A stretch of DNA of 64,000 nucleotides from Hyphomicrobiales bacterium (GTDB lineage Bacteria; Pseudomonadota; Alphaproteobacteria; Rhizobiales; Rhizobiaceae). The position numbers and the translations under genes are program-made. Shown one piece after another: positions 9,144 through 18,018 of the stretch; positions within the stretch are counted from its first letter, which is position 1; each line of letters opens with the position of its first letter. The stretch covers positions 1-64,000 of the forward strand of contig UBXV01000001.1 in the NCBI GenBank assembly GCA_900469625.1, given 5' to 3'. Below the pieces are notes generated by a model. That model was not told the origin of the DNA and ran no database searches. It saw only the letters and a program-made list of their open reading frames with translations.

Positions 9144-9836
9144 TCAACCTTCCGGCACGCCCTCGAGGCGCCGTGTCCAATCCTCGACCGTCCGGGTAGC
9201 AAGCCGCTTGCTGGCATAGTCGCGCCAGCCCGCCGGCAGGATCTCGAGATTTGCGATCTCTTGAAGGGCGTCCCGGTTCATTGTGTCGATGTACAGATAG
9301 TGCCAGAGCCGGCGGACGGTCCATTCCGGGCATCGGCGGTCGATCAGGGCGAGGACGTCGTCGGCGCAAACGCGGCCTTCCTCGATCACGCGATAATACC
9401 ATCCGGTCCGTCCGGATTGCTGGACGCGGCGGGCCATGTCTGTCCGCTCGAAACGCCTGTTCAGCTTCCAGCAAGGCTGTCGTCCCTGGCTGACCTCGAG
9501 GAGCGCGCCACCGAGGCGGAAGCGATCGCCAATGGCGACATCTTCTTCCGTCAGCCCCGAGGTCGACAGGTTTTCGCCGAACGCCCCCGGTCGATCGAGC
9601 AACGCCACCGGCCCGATCTCCGATCTCCAGGGCCCATAGTGGTCATAGGGGTAATGGTGCACGGCCTTCTCGATGCCGCCGTGCCGCTTGAGATCGCCCT
9701 GACGATCGCCGACGAAGCCGGTCGCCGACAGGTGGAGGGCACCCGGAGCGGGCTTCTTGTCGATACCACTCAAGGTCCCGCGTTCATCGATAGCCTGGAG
9801 TTCGCCGACGAGCAGCGCATCAAGGGGAATGGGCAT
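9144..9836 (-). CDS. MOSC domain protein (YiiM-like)
   Basis: Protein of 230 residues with a MOSC domain: GDRQGDLKRHGG, a FGENLSTSG segment near residue 90 and the conserved cysteine in GRQPCWKLN. MOSC proteins bind molybdenum cofactor and, in the YiiM group, reduce N-hydroxylated compounds or serve as Moco carriers. ATG 9836 follows GAGGAG closely and sits seven bases after the stop of the preceding gene; ATG 9854 would overlap that gene by 11 bases. It is the last gene of the six-gene operon that begins with the MarR regulator. Confidence 0.85.
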   Translation of the reverse strand: MPIPLDALLVGELQAIDERGTLSGIDKKPAPGALHLSATGFVGDRQGDLKRHGGIEKAVHHYPYDHYGPWRSEIGPVALLDRPGAFGENLSTSGLTEEDVAIGDRFRLGGALLEVSQGRQPCWKLNRRFERTDMARRVQQSGRTGWYYRVIEEGRVCADDVLALIDRRCPEWTVRRLWHYLYIDTMNRDALQEIANLEILPAGWRDYASKRLATRTVEDWTRRLEGVPEG

Positions 9837-9843
9837 TGTCTCC

Positions 9844-10554
9844 TCAGCCGGCATGCACTTGCTCCAGCCATTCCGTTACCATGGCGTCGGCGGCGATTGC
9901 CAGCGCCGGGCCAACGTCGGCCGCATCGCGTCGCAGCTTGACGATGTCGATTTTCGCAGCAGTCAATTCGCAGGCATGACCGACAAGCCAGCGCTCGAAC
10001 GCCGGCCCCGCGTCGGCCTCGGGATGAAACTGTAGACCGAGAACCGTGCTGCCGATTGAAAACGCCTGCTGGACGGTGCTGGAGGTCGATGCCAGCAACG
10101 TGGCGCCTGCGGGGAGATCGAAGGTATCGCCGTGCCAGTGCAGCATCGGCACACCGTCCAGATGACGAAGGGCAGACGCGCGACCGGCGTCGCTGAGGCT
10201 GACCGGATCGAACCCGATTTCCTTGAAGCCTGATGGAAAGACCCTTGCTCCGCTTGCGCGCGCGATCAGTTGCGCTCCAAGGCAGATGCCGAGCGTCGGT
10301 CGACCGCTCGCAAGGCGTGTCGCCAGCACATCGATCTCCCGCACGAGGAAGGGATATGCCAGCTCTTCATAAATCCCAAGCGGCCCGCCGAGCACCACGA
10401 GCAGATCGGGGACCTCAGGCGCGAAGTCCAGAAAGCCTTCCGTGCCGACGTCGCGGTACTCGATCTGGTAACCGGCGCGCCGAAGCGGGGCCGCGAAAGT
10501 GCCGAGATCCTCGAAGTGAACGTGCCTGATCACCAGGGCGGATTTAAGCGTCAT
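9844..10554 (-). CDS. Class I glutamine amidotransferase-like protein
   Basis: Stand-alone GATase1 domain of 236 residues. The nucleophile is Cys91 in GICLGAQ, and His177 with Glu179 (QFHPEA) complete the triad. It resembles GMP synthase-type amidotransferases of the YfeJ/GuaA-like group that act without a synthase domain. Its start overlaps the stop of the peroxiredoxin gene by four bases, so translation is coupled. The partner acceptor enzyme is not obvious in the operon; it may hydrolyse a gamma-glutamyl compound instead. Confidence 0.85.
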   Translation of the reverse strand: MTLKSALVIRHVHFEDLGTFAAPLRRAGYQIEYRDVGTEGFLDFAPEVPDLLVVLGGPLGIYEELAYPFLVREIDVLATRLASGRPTLGICLGAQLIARASGARVFPSGFKEIGFDPVSLSDAGRASALRHLDGVPMLHWHGDTFDLPAGATLLASTSSTVQQAFSIGSTVLGLQFHPEADAGPAFERWLVGHACELTAAKIDIVKLRRDAADVGPALAIAADAMVTEWLEQVHAG

Positions 10555-11117
10555 GGTGTTCCAGTCTCCATCGAACGTGCGGTTGTAACGGGTATCGCGC
10601 AGCCGTCGCTGGTGCAGCCTTCGAGATCCGGCGCTGTCGTTTCCGGTAGGGGCTCGGCAAGGGCACCCGCCAGCCAGGCACCGACAAGCAGATCGTCTTC
10701 GATGCCGAAGCGATGGTGACGCAAGGTCCCGTCGCGGCCGATGATGATAGTCGTCGGGGTGCCGCGCATGCCGTAGCGCTGCATCGTGCTGGGGATCGGG
10801 CTATCCTGCGATGCCGTGTCGACACCGATCGGGAAGGTCAGCCTGTATTCGTGGATGAAGGCCTGGAGCGCGTCTGGCCCCATCGCCGCATGGTGCTCGA
10901 AGACCGTATGCAGGCCGATCACCTGAAGGTCGGTGTCGCGGAACAGGCGCTGCACGCGCTGCGTCTGCGGCAGCCCGTGCGAAACGCAGGCCGGGCAAAG
11001 CATCTGGAATGCGTGGATGAAGACGACGTGTCCTCGCAGCTTTGCAAGGTCGAGCGGGACTGATGTGTTGAACCAGTGACTGACGTCGAGGTCCGGAACT
11101 TGGGTATCTGCAATCAT
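10551..11117 (-). CDS. Thioredoxin-fold peroxiredoxin/TlpA-like protein
   Basis: Thioredoxin-fold protein of 188 residues without a signal peptide. The redox motif is Cys41-Pro-Ala-Cys44 and the cis-proline is in GTPTT near 121. Unlike most relatives it ends with an extra cysteine pair, Cys168 and Cys173, in an acidic tail that could relay electrons or bind metal. It should act as a cytoplasmic thiol reductase or peroxidase. It lies between the AhpD-like gene and the amidotransferase in the MarR-headed operon and overlaps the latter by four bases. Confidence 0.8.
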   Translation of the reverse strand: MIADTQVPDLDVSHWFNTSVPLDLAKLRGHVVFIHAFQMLCPACVSHGLPQTQRVQRLFRDTDLQVIGLHTVFEHHAAMGPDALQAFIHEYRLTFPIGVDTASQDSPIPSTMQRYGMRGTPTTIIIGRDGTLRHHRFGIEDDLLVGAWLAGALAEPLPETTAPDLEGCTSDGCAIPVTTARSMETGTP

Positions 11118-11137
11118 GAGGCCGTTCCTTTTGGAGG

Positions 11138-11162
11138 GCCGGGCAGGCAGAGCCTGCCCGGC
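11138..11162 (-). terminator. Intercistronic hairpin after the AhpD-like gene
   Basis: A perfect 10-base-pair stem (GCCGGGCAGG with CCTGCCCGGC) and five-base loop begins seven bases after the AhpD-like stop on the minus strand. No T tract follows, so partial termination or mRNA stabilisation is more likely than full termination. Confidence 0.5.
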
Positions 11163-11168
11163 GGGTTC

Positions 11169-11717
11169 TCAGGCTGCTTCGCGCACGAGCTTTACGCCGG
11201 GGAAATCGACCGGAACGGCAAGCGCGACGTTGATGTAGTTGGTGAAGAGGTTGAGCGCGACATGCGCGATGACCTCGACGATGTCCTGATCGTCGTATCC
11301 GACGACGCGCAACGCCGTGATGTCGGCGTCCGCGATCTGGCCGCGTGCATCGACGAGCTTGCGCACGAACGAGAGCGCTGCTGCGGTCCTCGGATCGTCG
11401 GATTGGCCGCGTTGGGCTTCGGCCATTTCCTGCGCGCTCGCGCCGGCCTTGCGGCCGAGCGCCGTGTGGGCGGCAAGGCAGTAGTGGCAATCATTGCGGT
11501 CGGCGACGGCAACGGCGATCTGTTCGCCGAGCTTGGCGCCAAGCCGGCCCGTGCCGAGTGCGCCGAACGAGCTCCACATGCTGGCAAGCGCTGCCGGAGA
11601 ATTGGCCACCGCCTTGAACATGTTCGGCGTCGCGCCGAAGGCGGCGTGGATGTCACCCAGCAGCTCGGCGCTGGTGCCGGTTGCCGACTTGGGGTCAACT
11701 AGATTAATCCTGCTCAT
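11169..11717 (-). CDS. AhpD-like carboxymuconolactone decarboxylase-family protein
   Basis: All-alpha protein of 182 residues. It carries the AhpD-type signature E-x11-CxxC-x3-H: Glu65, Cys77, Cys80 and His84. Proteins with this motif act in thiol-dependent peroxide defence, relaying electrons to a peroxiredoxin, and a thioredoxin-fold peroxiredoxin gene follows directly. The start ATG 11717 lies after the hairpin that ends the small upstream ORF. The pairing of AhpD-like and peroxiredoxin-like genes under a MarR regulator suggests inducible redox or organic hydroperoxide defence. Confidence 0.87.
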   Translation of the reverse strand: MSRINLVDPKSATGTSAELLGDIHAAFGATPNMFKAVANSPAALASMWSSFGALGTGRLGAKLGEQIAVAVADRNDCHYCLAAHTALGRKAGASAQEMAEAQRGQSDDPRTAAALSFVRKLVDARGQIADADITALRVVGYDDQDIVEVIAHVALNLFTNYINVALAVPVDFPGVKLVREAA

Positions 11718-11752
11718 GGTTTTCTCTTTCTATTCGCGTGGAGGGAGAAAAT

Positions 11753-11784
11753 GCCGGTCCGCCGATGGCAGTCGACGGACCGGC
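11753..11784 (-). terminator. Hairpin after the small ORF downstream of marR
   Basis: Nine-base-pair stem (GCCGGTCCG with CGGACCGGC) followed on the minus strand by ATTTTCTC. It begins eight bases after the stop of the 45-residue ORF, as a partial terminator would. Confidence 0.5.
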
Positions 11785-11791
11785 GCCGACA

Positions 11792-11929
11792 TCATCGGGG
11801 CCGCCGGGTGTAATGGTGTCCTTCGGTCCCGAAGCTGAAGAGGTTCGTCATTCCGCCTTTTGCCGGCGTCGGCGTGGCAGCGCCGCGTGCATGGGTAGAA
11901 AGGGACGATGAGTTTTGCGTGTCCTTCAT
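11792..11929 (-). CDS. Possible small protein, 45 residues, in the MarR operon
   Basis: The ORF begins 17 bases after the MarR stop and ends just before a hairpin, so it occupies a clean cistron-sized slot. The product is rich in Ser, Thr, Arg and His, has no membrane segment and ends in HHYTRRPR. The ribosome site is weak: GAGG lies 14 bases upstream. It resembles nothing I recognise. Being real is supported only by position; it could also be non-coding spacer. Confidence 0.35.
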   Translation of the reverse strand: MKDTQNSSSLSTHARGAATPTPAKGGMTNLFSFGTEGHHYTRRPR

Positions 11930-11945
11930 GGTATCCGGCCCGACC

Positions 11946-13201
<1,256 letters not shown>

Positions 13202-13325
13202 GTTCGGACGACACTAAAGACGAGCGGACGGGGATCGCCGCTCAAGGGCGCCGTGCCGGGCAGGTGGCGGCGCTCTCCCTTGGGGGCCATGTGGAACCAA
13301 TGCGCAGCCTTCGCGTTGGTTGCGC

Positions 13326-13871
13326 ATGGATCAGATCGCCGCAGACATGTTTCCCTCGTCGCACATTCCCTATCAGGTCATTTTCGCGCGGATGTGCGCG
13401 GCCCTGATGTTTGGCGCCCTTATCGGCTTCGAGCGCGAGGCCAAATCCCGCCCGGCGGGCTTGAAGACCCACATGCTCGTGTCGCTGGCGGCCTGCACCT
13501 TTTCGATAATCTCGCTTGAGAGCGTCTATATGAAGGGCTTCTTCGACCAGCGGGTTCAGATTGACCCGTTGCGTGTCGTCGAAGCGGTGACCGCTGGCGT
13601 CGCCTTTCTTGCGGCCGGCACCATCATTCTGTCGCGCGGCCGCGTCCAGGGCCTGACGACCGGCAGCAGCCTCTGGCTGGCCGGCGCCATTGGCCTGGCG
13701 CTCGGCTTCGGCCACTGGATCATCGCGGTGTTTGCCGCAGGCTCGGCATTCTTCGTCCTCACCGTCGTCGGCTGGCTGTCCGCCGTGACCCGGACCGATG
13801 CAGCCGCGGATGTCGATCCGAAGGCTATCGGCCAGCAGGAAGCTGGCGACACCGGCAAGGGCTCGCGCTAG
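13326..13871 (+). CDS. MgtC/SapB-family membrane protein
   Basis: Inner-membrane protein of 181 residues. It has the MgtC-family N-terminal block (LIGFEREAKSRPAGLKTHML) and four to five hydrophobic segments, with GVAFLAAGTIIL and TTGSSLWLAGAIGLALG characteristic of the family. It ends in a short hydrophilic tail and lacks the C-terminal ACT-like domain of full MgtC. Members affect magnesium homeostasis, ATP synthase or acid stress. No good ribosome site is visible; ATG 13326 is chosen over TTG 13320. It lies 124 bases after pseudoazurin and may be read from the same promoter. Confidence 0.87.
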   Translation: MDQIAADMFPSSHIPYQVIFARMCAALMFGALIGFEREAKSRPAGLKTHMLVSLAACTFSIISLESVYMKGFFDQRVQIDPLRVVEAVTAGVAFLAAGTIILSRGRVQGLTTGSSLWLAGAIGLALGFGHWIIAVFAAGSAFFVLTVVGWLSAVTRTDAAADVDPKAIGQQEAGDTGKGSR

Positions 13872-14014
13872 TCCGTTTCTGTTCCAACGTATATGCCCGC
13901 CGCTTGGCTATTGAGCCGGAGCGCTTCCTTTCCGCACCTCTCTTCGACGCCCGCCGGGTCTTGCCGATGCCGGCTCTGGCGGCTGTTCGTTTGCTGCTTG
14001 CAAACGGCCTGCAT

Positions 14015-14045
14015 ATGTGAACATTATCTTCAGATAAGAACACAT
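14015..14045. promoter_or_regulatory. Inverted repeat in the MaoC operon promoter
   Basis: A nested inverted repeat: inner TTATCT-TC-AGATAA is perfect, and outer ATGTG and CACAT flank it with four- and three-base offsets. It lies just before a strong ribosome site, so a repressor bound here would block the operon. Confidence 0.4.
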
Positions 14046-14057
14046 GTGGAGGAAGAG

Positions 14058-14156
14058 ATGCACGAAACCGCTGAAAAAATGCGCTTTGCGCACCGGTTAG
14101 GCGAATGCCTGTCGTTGGAGCTCACGCGAATCGGCGCAGGATCTTCCCATGAATGA
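14058..14156 (+). CDS. Possible 32-residue leader ORF before the MaoC gene
   Basis: The best ribosome site of this intergenic region (GGAGGAAGAG) stands directly before ATG 14058, not before the MaoC gene. The ORF encodes 32 residues (starting MHETAEKMRFAH), and its stop at 14154-14156 overlaps the MaoC start region at 14149. It may be a translational leader that delivers ribosomes to the MaoC start. It resembles no known protein. Confidence 0.4.
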   Translation: MHETAEKMRFAHRLGECLSLELTRIGAGSSHE

Positions 14157-14700
14157 ATTCTCGCCTACTGTCGGGGTTTCGACGACGCGTCCGTCCGACA
14201 TGCCGGAGGATCATGCAGCGCTCCCGGTCTGGAACGCGGAAAACTGGTTCTACGAGGATTGGCCGGTCGGCCAGCGCATCCGCTCTCTGCGTCGGACGAT
14301 CTCGGAGAGCGACAGCCATCTGTTCAACACGCTGGTCGTCGATATCCATCCCTATGTGCAGGATCAGATGTTCGCCGAGCGCGAAGGCATATTTGGCCGC
14401 CGGCTGGTGGCGGGCGCCTTCGTCTTTTCCGCCGGCCTCGGGCTCGTGGCGACGAACTGCGTCAACGCCTTCTCCTATGGCTACGACAAGCTGCGCTTCA
14501 TCAAGCCGGTCTTTCTAGGCGACACGATCTACACCATCCGCACCAACATGGACAAAACACCGCGCTACAAGGAACTCGGGCTGATCCGGGCCAGCTATCA
14601 GGTCTTCAAAAACGAAGGCGAGCTGGTGCTCTACTGCGAGCACCTGCAGACGGTGAAATACAACAATCCGGCCGACTTCGTCGGCAAGACAGAGAAATAA
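14149..14700 (+). CDS. MaoC-like (hot-dog) hydratase/dehydratase
   Basis: Protein of 183 residues with a hot-dog fold of the MaoC family. Recognisable parts are YEDWPVGQR, the SDSHLFNTL helix in place of the usual acid-base D-x4-H region, and FSYGYDKLRFIKPVFLGDTI. These enzymes hydrate or dehydrate acyl-CoA thioesters. AGGAT lies seven bases before ATG 14149. It is followed after two bases by a CoA-transferase, which fits a pathway in which an organic acid is activated to a CoA ester. A paralogue lies at 25890. Confidence 0.85.
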   Translation: MNEFSPTVGVSTTRPSDMPEDHAALPVWNAENWFYEDWPVGQRIRSLRRTISESDSHLFNTLVVDIHPYVQDQMFAEREGIFGRRLVAGAFVFSAGLGLVATNCVNAFSYGYDKLRFIKPVFLGDTIYTIRTNMDKTPRYKELGLIRASYQVFKNEGELVLYCEHLQTVKYNNPADFVGKTEK

Positions 14701-14702
14701 GA

Positions 14703-15869
14703 ATGCCGATGCACGAGGAAAACGAACTGCCACTTGCCGGTCTTGTCGTCGTCGACATGAGCCAGTTTCTCTCCGGCCCCTATTGCTCACTGAGGCTGAT
14801 GGATCTCGGTGCCCGCGTCATCAAGATCGAGCGCCCCGATGGCGGCGACCTCTCGCGTCGGCTCTATTTGAGCGACACTGAGATCGGCGGCGATTCCACC
14901 ATCTTCCACGCGATCAATCGCGCCAAGGAGAGCCTGGCGATCGATCTTAAGAACGAGGCTGATGTCGCCGCGCTTAAGGCGCTGCTCGCAAAGGCCGACG
15001 TCCTGATCCAGAATTTCCGTCCCGGTGTCATCCAGCGGCTCGGCCTCGACTACGAAGCCGTGCGGGCGATCAACCCGCGCATCGTCTACGCCTCGATCAG
15101 CGGCTATGGCGAGGAGGGCCCTTGGGTCAAGCGCCCCGGCCAGGACCTGCTGGCGCAGGCCCGCTCCGGCGTGATGTGGCTGAACGGTGACGAGGCACAA
15201 GGCCCGGTGCCCTTTGGCCTTGCCATTGGCGATATGCTGGCGGGCGCTGCCGCCGCCCAAGGCATTCTCGCAGCGCTTGTCCGCCGCGGCATTTCCGGCA
15301 AGGGCAGTCTCATTGAAACCAGCCTGCTCGAAGTGTTGGTCGATTTCCAGTTCGAGGTGCTGACCACCCACCTCAATGACGGCCGTCGACTGCCGAAGCG
15401 TTCGGACTTTCGCAGCGCGCATGCCTATCTCTCGGCACCCTACGGCGTCTATCCGGCCAAGGACGGCTATCTCGCCATCGCCATGACGCCGATTTCCAAG
15501 CTTGCCGATCTGTTGGAGATGCCTGAGCTCGCGCCCTATTGCGACGACCCTTCATCGTGGTTTTCCGCGCGCGACGATATCAAGGCGCTGATTGCCGAGC
15601 GCGTCAGCCAAAACACCGTGGATCACTGGCTGGCCGTGCTCGAGCCTGCCGACATCTGGTGTGCGCGCGTGCTCAACTGGAATGAACTGCTGGAGAGCGA
15701 CGGCTTCCGCACCCTGGACATGCTGCAGACAGTCAACCGGGAAGACGACGTGTCGATCCTGACCACGCGTTCGCCACTCCGGGTCAACGGAAAACGTGCC
15801 CAGGTCGATCGCGCCGCACCGCGGATCGGCGAACACAGCGCGGCAATCCGCAAGGAGTTCGGCCTATGA
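14703..15869 (+). CDS. Class III (CaiB/BaiF-type) CoA-transferase
   Basis: Protein of 388 residues of the class III CoA-transferase family, cytoplasmic. Family segments include SQFLSGPYC, LGARVIKIERPDGGD, NRAKESLAIDLK and FRPGVIQRLGLDY. These enzymes move CoA between organic acids, or racemise CoA esters. At the segment where formyl-CoA transferase has its catalytic Asp and AMACR its Asp, this protein reads IETSLLE with Glu205 and Glu210 instead, which is unusual. It starts two bases after the MaoC stop and overlaps the next gene by four bases. Confidence 0.88.
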   Translation: MPMHEENELPLAGLVVVDMSQFLSGPYCSLRLMDLGARVIKIERPDGGDLSRRLYLSDTEIGGDSTIFHAINRAKESLAIDLKNEADVAALKALLAKADVLIQNFRPGVIQRLGLDYEAVRAINPRIVYASISGYGEEGPWVKRPGQDLLAQARSGVMWLNGDEAQGPVPFGLAIGDMLAGAAAAQGILAALVRRGISGKGSLIETSLLEVLVDFQFEVLTTHLNDGRRLPKRSDFRSAHAYLSAPYGVYPAKDGYLAIAMTPISKLADLLEMPELAPYCDDPSSWFSARDDIKALIAERVSQNTVDHWLAVLEPADIWCARVLNWNELLESDGFRTLDMLQTVNREDDVSILTTRSPLRVNGKRAQVDRAAPRIGEHSAAIRKEFGL

Positions 15870-17002
15870 GCATGACCCTGAAAGGCATGACCTGGAGCCA
15901 CCCACGCGGCTATGATCCGATGGTCGAATGTTCGAAGCTATGGTTGGAAAAGACCGGCGTCGCCATTCACTGGGAGAAGCGCTCGCTGCAGGATTTCGAG
16001 ACCTATCCGGTCGAGGAACTCGCCAGGGCCTACGACCTGATCGTCATCGATCACCCCCATGTCGGGCAGATCACCAGCGAAGGGTGCCTCGCGCCGCTCG
16101 ACGTGACCGGGAGGGAGGGCGAGCGTTCCGCACTGGCAGCCGCCTCCGTCGGGCAATCCTATCCGAGTTACGCCTGGAACGGGCGGCAGTGGGCCTTCCC
16201 GATCGATGCGGCCACGCAGGTCCAGGCATGGCGGCCGGATCTTGGCGATCGCGTTTCGAGCTGGTCCGATATGCTCGATCTCGCTCGCCAGGGAAAAGTC
16301 CTGCTGCCGATGCGGCCGCCGCATTCGCTGATGTGTTTCTACACGCTCTGCGGCAATCTCGGTCACCCATGCGCGGCGGATGGTCGGGCTGATCTCGTCG
16401 ATCCCGACGGGGGCGTCGCCGCCTTCGACATGCTTCGCGAACTCGTCGCCCTCATCGATCCCGCCTGCTTCGAGATGGATCCGATCGCGGTGCTCGAAGC
16501 GATGTCGGCTCCGGCGGCAACGGCGGTGTGTGCGCCGTTGATCTACGGCTACGTCAGCTACTCGGTCGCCGGTTTCCGACCGTCGCTTGTGCAGTTTGGC
16601 GATATCCCGGTCGCGGGCCGGGATGGCCCGGTTGGCTCCGCGCTCGGCGGTACCGGCATCGCCGTTTCCGCTTTCTCCGAGAATGTCGCGGCCGCAACAG
16701 ACTTTGCCTACTGGATCGCAAGTGGCGACATCCAGCGCCAGACCTATGCCCTGGGCGGCGGCCAGCCGGGACACGGGCAAGCATGGGACGACGACGCCGT
16801 GAACGCGGCGACCGCAGACTTTTACCGTGCGACCCGCGCAACGCTCGAAAGAGCCTGGGTGCGTCCGCGGCATGATGGCTATATGGCGTTCCAGCAGACG
16901 GCCTCTGATCGCATCAATGCGGGACTGCAGCGCAAGGAGACGGCGAGGGTCGTTGTCGACGACCTCAACCGGCTTTTTGTTAAAAGCTTCGCCCAAGCGT
17001 AA
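15866..17002 (+). CDS. Solute-binding-protein-like protein without signal peptide
   Basis: Protein of 378 residues that resembles family 1 extracellular solute-binding proteins: a DLIVIDHPHVGQ strand, SYPSYAWNGRQWAFPIDAA ligand loop and a C-terminal FQQTASDRIN helix. The N-terminus (MSMTLKGMTWSHPRGYDP) enters the first strand of the fold directly, so no Sec or Tat signal is present. The start overlaps the CoA-transferase stop (ATGA) and no permease or ATPase adjoins. A cytoplasmic ligand-binding role linked to the CoA-transferase is inferred; a missed upstream signal is unlikely because that DNA codes for the transferase. Confidence 0.75.
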   Translation: MSMTLKGMTWSHPRGYDPMVECSKLWLEKTGVAIHWEKRSLQDFETYPVEELARAYDLIVIDHPHVGQITSEGCLAPLDVTGREGERSALAAASVGQSYPSYAWNGRQWAFPIDAATQVQAWRPDLGDRVSSWSDMLDLARQGKVLLPMRPPHSLMCFYTLCGNLGHPCAADGRADLVDPDGGVAAFDMLRELVALIDPACFEMDPIAVLEAMSAPAATAVCAPLIYGYVSYSVAGFRPSLVQFGDIPVAGRDGPVGSALGGTGIAVSAFSENVAAATDFAYWIASGDIQRQTYALGGGQPGHGQAWDDDAVNAATADFYRATRATLERAWVRPRHDGYMAFQQTASDRINAGLQRKETARVVVDDLNRLFVKSFAQA

Positions 17003-17008
17003 ACAGAA

Positions 17009-17036
17009 ACACCGGAGATCGGCAGATCTCCGGTGT
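17009..17036. terminator. Bidirectional hairpin between convergent operons
   Basis: A perfect 12-base-pair stem (ACACCGGAGATC with GATCTCCGGTGT, loop GGCA) starts seven bases after one stop and ends 30 bases before the convergent stop. No long T tract is present. Confidence 0.7.
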
Positions 17037-17065
17037 GTCCGACAACCAAGTGGTTCGCTTCGCGT

Positions 17066-17902
17066 TTACGCGAGATTCCAGATTCGACGGGCGTTCGCCG
17101 AAAGCAGCTTTGTCCGCTCGTCGAGGCTGCAGCCGTTGAGCAACGCGTGGGTGGCGGCGACCCAGGTCGCAAGGTTTCCACCGAGCGTGCATACGGGCCA
17201 GTCGCTGCCCCAGACGATCCGGTTCCAGCCAAATGCCGCGATCGTATGCTCGACATAGGGTCTCAGCGTTTCCACCGACCAGCTTTGATCGGCATAGGCC
17301 ACGACGCCGGATATCTTGGCGATCACATTCGGGCGCCTGGCTATCTCGCTCATATGGTCGCGCCACGGATGCTCGGCGCCATTGCGAATATCCGGAACGC
17401 CGCAATGGTCGAGCACGAACTGCAGGTCTGGCACAAGATCGGCAAGCGCGATTGCGTTCGGGATCTGGTGCGGCAGAACGCAGAGATCGAACGTGAACCG
17501 GCTGCCGCCAAGCCGCCTGATGTTCTCGCGGAAGATCGCGCCTTCCGACAATTCGTCCGGCATGACGTGCAGGACGCGGCGAAAGCCCTTGACCAGCGGA
17601 TCCGCCTGCTGTCGCTCGAGATAGGCGGCAAAGCCATCCTCTTCCGGCCGACAGGCAGCGATCGCGCCCTTGAGCAGGCTGCCGGGCTTTTGCGACAGCT
17701 CCCGAACTTCCGACGTCTCCCGCTCCATCTCGCCGGGATCGACATCGACCTCCATGTGCAGCGCGGCCTCGATGCCGACACGCCGGGCATCCGCCTCGTA
17801 GGTCGCATAAAGGAAATCCCGATCCAATGCCGGAACGCTCGCCAGCCAGGGATAGGTCAGGGCGGACTTGTTGATGAGATGCAGATGGGTATCGACGATC
17901 AC
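17066..17902 (-). CDS. Amidohydrolase-superfamily lactonase (L-fuconolactonase-like)
   Basis: TIM-barrel metal hydrolase of 278 residues of the COG3618 / amidohydrolase 2 group. His6 and His8 (DTHLHL) bind the metal; further conserved parts are DHCGVP near 165 and WGSDWPV near 233-239 with the catalytic Asp. Members hydrolyse sugar lactones such as L-fucono-1,5-lactone or 4-sulfomuconolactone. The adjoining fuconate dehydratase, mutarotase and importer make L-fuconolactone the likely substrate. It is on the opposite strand to the fucose operon, with the IclR gene directly upstream. Confidence 0.82.
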   Translation of the reverse strand: MIVDTHLHLINKSALTYPWLASVPALDRDFLYATYEADARRVGIEAALHMEVDVDPGEMERETSEVRELSQKPGSLLKGAIAACRPEEDGFAAYLERQQADPLVKGFRRVLHVMPDELSEGAIFRENIRRLGGSRFTFDLCVLPHQIPNAIALADLVPDLQFVLDHCGVPDIRNGAEHPWRDHMSEIARRPNVIAKISGVVAYADQSWSVETLRPYVEHTIAAFGWNRIVWGSDWPVCTLGGNLATWVAATHALLNGCSLDERTKLLSANARRIWNLA

Positions 17903-17930
17903 GATGCGGCCTCCTCCGTCCGCCTCACAC

Positions 17931-17942
17931 TCTCACACGAGA
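17931..17942. promoter_or_regulatory. Candidate IclR-linked element before the lactonase
   Basis: TCTC-ACAC-GAGA lies 29-40 bases upstream of the lactonase start. It resembles the TTTCTCA-CAAA-TGAGAAA repeat before the importer at 18916; half-sites agree while spacing differs by two bases. Confidence 0.35.
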
Positions 17943-18018
17943 AGAGATCATTCAAATAAGAAATACTCATCGAATCGCGATCCCGGGATACGGTTGGCGG
18001 CATTTAGAAGGCAACCTT

